From Candidatus Thorarchaeota archaeon MP11T_1 (GTDB lineage Archaea > Asgardarchaeota > Thorarchaeia > Thorarchaeales > Thorarchaeaceae), in the NCBI GenBank assembly GCA_002825515.1, contig PJET01000023.1:1-9976 (forward strand): DNA of 9,976 nt, written 5' to 3'. The position numbers and the translations under genes were made by a program. Position 1 is the first letter of the stretch. Each line of letters begins with the position of its first letter. Under the pieces are notes generated by a model. It was not told the DNA's origin and made no database searches. It worked only from the letters and a program-made list of their open reading frames with translations. Below are positions 6,163 through 9,976 of the stretch, one piece after another.

Positions 6163-6182
6163 ACTATTCACAATAGTTAAAT
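6163..6182. promoter_or_regulatory. Dyad abutting a TATA box: operator or terminator
   Basis: ACTATT (6163-6168) and AATAGT (6172-6177) form a perfect 6-bp inverted repeat with a 3-nt spacer, 15 nt after the deoxyhypusine synthase stop. The right arm runs straight into TTAAAT (6177-6182), a TATA candidate for the VOC gene. It could be a repressor site overlapping the TATA/BRE region or a weak terminator; the sequence does not decide. Confidence 0.35.
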
Positions 6183-6215
6183 TGATACCGTCTTCTAATA
6201 ACTTATGTGATTATC

Positions 6216-6620
6216 ATGAGCAACAAGAAATGGCCAATGCCCTACAGAGAAGGTTCTGTATACTTCCAATATCAGGTAAAAGACTTCAACCGTGCTAAGA
6301 AGTTCTACTCTGAAATCATGGGTTTTGAGATAACTTGGGATGGAAGTGCCGAGGTTGGATGGGCTGAGTTCGCCCTCCCTGCAAAGGGTGCCAAGCTTGG
6401 AATTAACCTCATTCGCGAGGGTGAACACCGTCAAGGTTCAGGAACTCTTACCTTGGATGTTGAAGATTTAGACGTATGCAAGACGTACCTTGAAAGTAAG
6501 GGCCTGGACACATCTGACATCACAGACATACCTGACATGGTTTCCTACTTCAATCTCAAGGACCCTGAGGGCAACCCAATACAAGTCGTAGCTGAACCTC
6601 GAGTCAAGAGTGAGAAATAA
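6216..6620 (+). CDS. VOC-superfamily (glyoxalase/bleomycin-resistance fold) protein
   Basis: 134 residues, one pair of beta-alpha-beta-beta-beta modules. Module 1 starts at GSVYFQYQVKDFNRAKKFY, module 2 at GTLTLDVEDLDVCKTYL, and the chain ends with the typical DPEGNPIQVV. Classical metal-ligand positions are not canonical: Tyr replaces the His on strand 1, Thr the equivalent on module 2, and Gln sits where GNxIE usually supplies Glu. It is therefore unlikely to be a classical metal-dependent glyoxalase I; ligand binding or another VOC reaction is possible. The ATG at 6216 is preceded by GTGAT, which could act as an SD. GTG at 6207 is an alternative start, placed about 27 bp from TTAAAT as for a leaderless mRNA. 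It is on the same strand as deoxyhypusine synthase but with its own promoter candidate. Confidence 0.87.
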   Translation: MSNKKWPMPYREGSVYFQYQVKDFNRAKKFYSEIMGFEITWDGSAEVGWAEFALPAKGAKLGINLIREGEHRQGSGTLTLDVEDLDVCKTYLESKGLDTSDITDIPDMVSYFNLKDPEGNPIQVVAEPRVKSEK

Positions 6621-6632
6621 ACATTGAACCTA

Positions 6633-6854
6633 CTAATTATCGTATTTCGCAGCAATAGCTAGTCCAATCAGCATGATTATAATACCAAGGTAGAGATGGT
6701 GCAATTGAAATCCAAATATTATGAATGGATCAGAAGCACCTGGTATCCATTGAAGAAACTCAGTACCTGGTATAAAATCATGTAGATCATCGAGGACCAA
6801 TGCCAAGCCAAATATGAACGTCAGAACGCCAACTGCGACTCCTGCTTTTCCCAC
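6633..6854 (-). CDS. Two-TM miniprotein, unknown function
   Basis: 73 residues. TM1 is about residues 4-22 and TM2 about 45-69, separated by a loop with acidic and aromatic residues (DDLHDFIPG). A conserved-looking QLHHLYLG (50-57) opens TM2, with adjacent His residues near the membrane surface that could bind metal or heme; this is speculation. The GTG start at 6854 is backed by a good SD (AGGAGTG on the minus strand, 6862-6868). The stop lies 12 nt from the convergent VOC stop. The clean SD, spacing and two helices support a real gene. I cannot name a family. Confidence 0.7.
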   Translation of the reverse strand: MGKAGVAVGVLTFIFGLALVLDDLHDFIPGTEFLQWIPGASDPFIIFGFQLHHLYLGIIIMLIGLAIAAKYDN

Positions 6855-6861
6855 AATCTAA

Positions 6862-6868
6862 CACTCCT
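6862..6868 (-). promoter_or_regulatory. Shine-Dalgarno that fixes the GTG start of the miniprotein
   Basis: AGGAGTG on the minus strand, 7 nt before the GTG at 6854. It supports translation of this short gene. Confidence 0.6.
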
Positions 6869-6923
6869 TTTCTGTGTCTTGCAAAATCTCTTACCAGGAA
6901 AATACCCTCTAACAGTTATCAAT

Positions 6924-6983
6924 CCATCCATAGATGGTTCGAAAAAACTACCCTCATCGCTTTCCATAAAATAGACAAAGTCT
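6924..6983 (-). terminator. Candidate termination region after the deaminase gene
   Basis: Downstream of the deaminase stop on the minus strand is a short hairpin AGAC-TTT-GTCT (6983-6973) followed by ATTTTAT. A run of six T (6947-6942) comes next, and then a CCATC/GATGG hairpin (6924-6937). Poly-T tracts are the usual archaeal intrinsic terminator. Each element alone is weak. A TATA-like GTATTTTCC near 6898-6906 could then start the miniprotein transcript. Confidence 0.35.
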
Positions 6984-7020
6984 GTGTGACTACGTGTTTA
7001 TGATTTGGATGAAAGTCACT

Positions 7021-8049
7021 TCATGTTTCAACAGCATCGAAGATCAATTCAGCTTCTTTTGTGAACGAATCTCTCATTCTCGCCTTCTTTTCCTCTGACA
7101 AGAAAGAAACCTCAATCGCGTTGACAGACAGCTGAAACAAATCTAATATCGAAAATCCTAATCTCTTATTGAGTTGTAAGTACTCATTGTTCAAGTCTGT
7201 CTGAAAGAATGTTGGGTCATCGCTATTCAGAGTCACTAAGAGGCCTCTATTATAGAACTCTCTTATCGGATGCTCTTGCAGAGATTTTACTGCCCCTGTT
7301 CTTACGTTACTTATTGGGCAAGCCTCAATACCGATTCTTTTCGACTTAATGTAATCCAAGAGTCTGTTATCTCTCGCTGCTGAAACCGCATGTCCAACAC
7401 GCTCAATATTCAAATGTTTGATTGCCTCCCACACGGATTCAGGTCCCGCAGCCTCTCCTGCGTGAGCAACTGTGTGAAGCCCCAATCTTCTGGCACGACG
7501 GAAAGCTCTCGCGAAAGGTTTCGGTGGGTAAAGGTCCTCACTGCCCCCGATGTCAACTGAGATTACATTATCAGACTTTGATTCTATCAAATCTAGGATT
7601 CTCATTGCGCCAGCTGGGCCTTCATTACGAACAAGATCTATTCTGATGTTGCACTCAATTCCGAAACGACGTTTGGCTCTACGTATACCCCTGTTTATTG
7701 AGTCAAGCATCTTTTCATAACCCAATCCTCTCTGTATGTGATCTATTGCAGAGAAACTCGCCTCAACGTAGCGCGTGTTACAGTTGGCGCAATCCTCAAG
7801 CATATCAAAAGCGATTTGCTCAAGATGCTTCTCTTGAGTCACATAGTCGACGACCTCTGTGTAGGTCAAAATAAAATGTCTAAACGTTCGGAACTGAAAT
7901 AGACGAGTGATGTCTTCCAACGTTCTATAGTCTGAATCGGGATTTTCGTCTTGGATTAATGAAAGGAGCGTTTTTGGACGTATTGCTCCCAGAAGATGTA
8001 TGTGCAACTCAGCCTTTGGAAGTTCTCTGATTGCTTGACTGATATTCAT
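7021..8049 (-). CDS. Adenosine deaminase-family metal-dependent deaminase
   Basis: 342 residues, family-typical length. All catalytic positions of the amidohydrolase fold are present: HIH (His16, His18) and His196 in AHAGE as zinc ligands with Asp277 of NSDDP, Glu199 as proton donor, His220 in RVGHA, and Asp278 next to the metal ligand. The family hydrolytically deaminates an adenine-type base (adenosine, adenine, N6-methyl-AMP or 6-aminodeoxyfutalosine). The N-terminal motif reads HLLGAIRP where true adenosine deaminases have HLDG or HLEG, so the substrate is uncertain. The gene begins 26 nt after the transferase gene stop on the same strand, with no SD. An ATTTAA centred near -29 could make a separate leaderless mRNA. 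It probably acts in purine salvage. Confidence 0.9.
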   Translation of the reverse strand: MNISQAIRELPKAELHIHLLGAIRPKTLLSLIQDENPDSDYRTLEDITRLFQFRTFRHFILTYTEVVDYVTQEKHLEQIAFDMLEDCANCNTRYVEASFSAIDHIQRGLGYEKMLDSINRGIRRAKRRFGIECNIRIDLVRNEGPAGAMRILDLIESKSDNVISVDIGGSEDLYPPKPFARAFRRARRLGLHTVAHAGEAAGPESVWEAIKHLNIERVGHAVSAARDNRLLDYIKSKRIGIEACPISNVRTGAVKSLQEHPIREFYNRGLLVTLNSDDPTFFQTDLNNEYLQLNKRLGFSILDLFQLSVNAIEVSFLSEEKKARMRDSFTKEAELIFDAVET

Positions 8050-8062
8050 TTTTCGAGAAATG

Positions 8063-8075
8063 CAGCATTCTGCTG
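8063..8075 (-). repeat. Hairpin in the transferase-deaminase intercistronic gap
   Basis: CAGCA (8075-8071 on the minus strand reads CAGCA) and TGCTG (8067-8063) form a perfect 5-bp stem with a 3-nt loop GAA, starting directly after the transferase stop codon. It may mark an mRNA end or processing point; it is not followed by a clear poly-T tract. Confidence 0.4.
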
Positions 8076-8810
8076 TTAAATTCTATTATCAGCATCCCAA
8101 TCGGATTTCGTACTTGAATAATAGACTTTATAGATCTTGAATGGGGACCCTCCCAAGGCATACCAAACTCGACAGAGCCAGATTTTTCCAATATATCCTA
8201 GTAATCCATGTTTTCGGTAACCTTCAGCACTCGTTTCAACCGTCTTGTCGAGTAACACTACTCGTCCATGTTTTCGCATACAGTGTGTCAACCGCAAATC
8301 CTCGAAAATCGGGACTTCAAGCACAGGTAGACAGCGTCTTAGAATGTGGGAACGAATAAACATAGCACGGTCCCCATATAGTTCCCCTGTAACTCGAACC
8401 CATTGATTCGAAGCCCAGCTTACTATGTCTAAGTATGGGTGTGAAGTGTCATAGGTCAAGGTAAACCCTCCGCCAACTACCTGCGAATCCTTCAATGCAG
8501 TAAGAATCGCTTGATCCCATCCAGGAGGAGGAATTGTATCAGAGTGTAGCAACACGGTGATGGCACCTGTGACCTTAGCAATTCCTTCAAGCAGTGCAAA
8601 TCCTCGACCCTTTCGATAGGAAACCACTACTAACTCATTTGCAGACTGGGGACCAATTTGATTAACAAGTTCTGGATTATTCAGCACCACGACTAGCTGT
8701 ATAGGTTCATTTGCTTTAGACAATGCTCTCCTAATCTGCAGGAGTTTATGATTTGCTTTATGTATGGGCGTAACCACCGAGATTGAGGTAGGATTTGCCA
8801 AGACGCACAC
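8076..8810 (-). CDS. GT2-like glycosyltransferase, TIGR04283 type (rSAM/selenodomain-associated transferase 2)
   Basis: 244 residues. The middle and C-terminal parts carry the family signature in order: LLHSDTIPPPGW (87-98, with the metal-binding Asp91 region), GGGFTLTYDTSHP (113-125), GELYGDRAMFIR (142-153), VPIFEDLRLTHCMRKHGRV (166-184) and TSAEGYRKHGLL. NCBI now describes this family as an arsenosugar-biosynthesis glycosyltransferase, but substrates are largely unproven. The N-terminal nucleotide-binding loop is odd: after VVTP the expected VDGGSxDGT is replaced by VLNNPEL, so donor specificity may differ. The GTG start at 8810 has no SD; a later start would damage the first strand of the fold. 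The usual partner, TIGR04282, lies about 0.9 kb away on the same strand. Confidence 0.85.
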   Translation of the reverse strand: MCVLANPTSISVVTPIHKANHKLLQIRRALSKANEPIQLVVVLNNPELVNQIGPQSANELVVVSYRKGRGFALLEGIAKVTGAITVLLHSDTIPPPGWDQAILTALKDSQVVGGGFTLTYDTSHPYLDIVSWASNQWVRVTGELYGDRAMFIRSHILRRCLPVLEVPIFEDLRLTHCMRKHGRVVLLDKTVETSAEGYRKHGLLGYIGKIWLCRVWYALGGSPFKIYKVYYSSTKSDWDADNRI

Positions 8811-8890
8811 CGCACTATATTGCCTAGACAGACTTTGAGAACATCGGACAGATAGACATATTGCTTCTTTATTGCTAGGTTGAATTTGCT
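8811..8890. promoter_or_regulatory. Divergent spacer between transferase and membrane protein
   Basis: TATTGC occurs three times (in ATATTGCC near 8817, CATATTGC near 8854 and TTATTGCT near 8871), two copies followed by CTAG or TAGG. AT-rich matches such as CAATAAAG (minus strand, near 8867-8874) are possible TATA boxes for the transferase, and TTTATTG (plus, near 8868) for the membrane protein. No stronger signal is seen. Confidence 0.3.
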
Positions 8891-8913
8891 AATATTAGTG
8901 GGAGGATAATATT
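8891..8913 (+). promoter_or_regulatory. Perfect hairpin presenting a Shine-Dalgarno in its loop
   Basis: AATATTA (8891-8897) and TAATATT (8907-8913) are exact reverse complements, enclosing a 9-nt loop GTGGGAGGA (8898-8906) that holds the SD. The stem ends at the base before the TTG start at 8914. The SD-to-start spacing supports TTG as the start. The all-AU stem could be a mild, temperature-sensitive control of translation, or simply hold the SD open. Confidence 0.6.
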
Positions 8914-9669
8914 TTGCCAGATGATACTACACCTGATACCAGCTCTACTCAGTCAAACAAGTATCAGATTGGTCCTGGATTTGGCCTTTTGTTGATGGGT
9001 ATAATGTACCTTGTTTTTTGGCTTATGCCTTTCACCATTGAAACCTATATCGATGACCCTCGATGGGCTCATAATTGGACTTACGCTTTGATCTTTATTA
9101 CACTAGGTGCCTCTTTCTACCAAAAGACTGTGGCTAGCAGAATGATTGCGTTAATCCAAGCGTCGTTAATGCCGATCACTGCGAGTGGACTGTTCAACTC
9201 AACTTTGATTACCTTGATAGCGTTATTAATTGGCTCATTATGGATAATTGTTGTGTTAATCGAACGTAGAAAGAACACCCCACTCCTCGACCACCGTTTA
9301 TCTCGACGTACTCAAAATTGGGTGGTTATGCATTCATTGATCGTCTGTTGGTTGCTTCTTGCGCACATGGGACTAGTATTTTTCATTGGCCGTTTGCCAT
9401 TTGAAGCTCAACTTGACACCATTGGTACTAGTTTGGGACAAAGTCTAGGCTTCTTGCTCAATCTTCCTGTTGAACGCTTTGATTTGGTGACCTACGTGTT
9501 TGATGTCAACATAATCATTCTCGCGATTCTGTTTAGCTTTGAACAATTCAAGGTTGGCTATAACCCAAGGAACGAACCATGGCCACGGACCAGTTTTTGG
9601 TTTCTCTGGATTTCGATCGTGCTAGGCTTAGTATTACTACCTTTCAGCCTTCAAGGAATCATCCCATAG
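8914..9669 (+). CDS. Polytopic membrane protein, unknown function
   Basis: 251 residues. A polar N-terminal tail (1-20, rich in Asp, Thr and Ser) is followed by six or seven hydrophobic helices at about 22-41, 54-70, 78-97, 98-116, 136-159, 194-209 and 226-247. A basic loop, ERRKNTPLLDHRLSRR (117-132), is probably cytoplasmic. No catalytic motif or known transporter signature is recognised. The start is TTG, strongly backed by GGGAGGAT. It lies between genes for two sugar transferases that are normally adjacent, so a role in the same surface or lipid glycosylation process is a reasonable guess only. The gene is on the strand opposite to both transferases, so it is not in an operon with them. 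Confidence 0.82.
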   Translation: MPDDTTPDTSSTQSNKYQIGPGFGLLLMGIMYLVFWLMPFTIETYIDDPRWAHNWTYALIFITLGASFYQKTVASRMIALIQASLMPITASGLFNSTLITLIALLIGSLWIIVVLIERRKNTPLLDHRLSRRTQNWVVMHSLIVCWLLLAHMGLVFFIGRLPFEAQLDTIGTSLGQSLGFLLNLPVERFDLVTYVFDVNIIILAILFSFEQFKVGYNPRNEPWPRTSFWFLWISIVLGLVLLPFSLQGIIP

Positions 9670-9685
9670 AATAATTGATCTCTCC

Positions 9686-9699
9686 CTGTCCTAGGACAG
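9686..9699. terminator. 14-bp perfect palindrome between convergent genes
   Basis: CTGTCCTAGGACAG lies in the 37-nt gap between the stop codons of two convergent genes. In RNA it folds as a 5-bp stem with a CTAG loop on either strand. Position suggests a bidirectional end signal or a protein site; no poly-T tract follows, so intrinsic termination is not certain. Confidence 0.4.
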
Positions 9700-9706
9700 A
9701 TTACGA

Positions 9707-9976
9707 TTACAGGATTTCTGGATGATTGCGAAGATAGTCCATTGTGTGCAGATTCACAGAGGTCTGGGAACGATATCTTTCATGGAATTGTTGAAGGTCA
9801 ATCTTGGTATCTATATCCCCCCACTCAGGTAACACAAGTATCTGGTGAGTTATTGATTCTAATTTTGACAGAGTGTCCTGAAAAACCGTTTCTGTACTCC
9901 ATGATATATTTTCGAAAGCATCAGGAGTGAATACGTCGCGTGAAAATCCAATTAGGTAATAACCTCCGTCCGTCGC
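9707..9976 (-). CDS. C-terminal fragment of a TIGR04282/DUF2064-type transferase
   Basis: The minus-strand frame is open from the right edge (codon 9976-9974) to TAA at 9709-9707, giving 89 residues. It begins ATDGGYYLIGFSRDVFTPDAF and continues with ISWSTETVFQDTL and LPEWGDIDTKIDLQQF. DGGYYLIG, the WST segment and the final DIDT are the hallmark C-terminal elements of the CofC-like family called rSAM/selenodomain-associated transferase 1. These enzymes have a nucleotidyltransferase/GT-A fold. The N-terminus lies beyond the window. A plus-strand frame at 9742-9930 is its shadow. It is the expected partner of the TIGR04283 gene at 8076-8810. Confidence 0.85.
   Translation of the reverse strand, partial: ATDGGYYLIGFSRDVFTPDAFENISWSTETVFQDTLSKLESITHQILVLPEWGDIDTKIDLQQFHERYRSQTSVNLHTMDYLRNHPEIL

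Noticed and set aside
9742..9930. 62-codon plus-strand open frame near the right edge
   Set aside because: The minus strand of the same stretch encodes a recognisable TIGR04282-type C-terminus running to the window edge; the plus frame is its shadow and has no SD.
1..9976. CRISPR array, insertion sequence, prophage or defence system
   Set aside because: No spaced direct repeats, transposase or integrase motifs, terminal inverted repeats or nuclease/helicase domains were seen on either strand.

Overview
The window is archaeal. Reasons: an eL33 (L35Ae) ribosomal protein; a deoxyhypusine synthase (only archaea and eukaryotes commonly modify aIF5A/eIF5A this way); a two-gene ADP-forming acyl-CoA synthetase; archaeal TATA boxes about 27 nt upstream of several starts; and a C/D box sRNA with its own promoter. 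Composition is moderately AT-rich, and about half of the genes start with GTG or TTG, some supported by a good Shine-Dalgarno (SD) sequence. The lineage cannot be fixed from the sequence alone. eL33 plus this gene mix would fit an Asgard or TACK-type archaeon, but that is inference.

Layout: 1-2123 (minus) holds the alpha gene and the 5' part of the beta gene of an ADP-forming acetyl/acyl-CoA synthetase, transcribed toward the left edge. Divergent from it, 2252-3259 (plus) is a radical SAM enzyme of the biotin-synthase-homologue type, overlapping tail-to-tail with a small polytopic membrane protein (3218-3796, minus). Region 3839-3910 (minus) is a convincing, otherwise unannotated C/D box sRNA with two k-turn motifs. 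It lies between the membrane-protein gene and the eL33 gene (3953-4237). A three-TM protein of unknown function follows (4318-4953, minus), with a TATA box placed for a leaderless mRNA.

The divergent spacer 4954-5218 carries a long hairpin followed by a U-rich stretch, then deoxyhypusine synthase (5219-6148, plus) and a VOC-fold protein (6216-6620, plus). A two-TM miniprotein (6633-6854), an adenosine deaminase-family enzyme (7021-8049) and a GT2-like transferase of the TIGR04283 type (8076-8810) are on the minus strand. A polytopic membrane protein (8914-9669, plus) has its SD in the loop of a perfect hairpin. The right edge (9707-9976, minus) is the C-terminus of a TIGR04282/DUF2064-type transferase. 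The two transferase families are usually neighbours, and here they flank the membrane protein.

Functional links: eL33, the C/D sRNA (one guide matches helix 69 of 23S rRNA) and deoxyhypusine synthase are all translation-related. The acyl-CoA synthetase converts acyl-CoA to acid with ATP formation. The TIGR04282/TIGR04283 pair with the intervening membrane protein looks like a small glycosylation or cell-surface module. The best candidate for something undescribed is the sRNA at 3839-3910.
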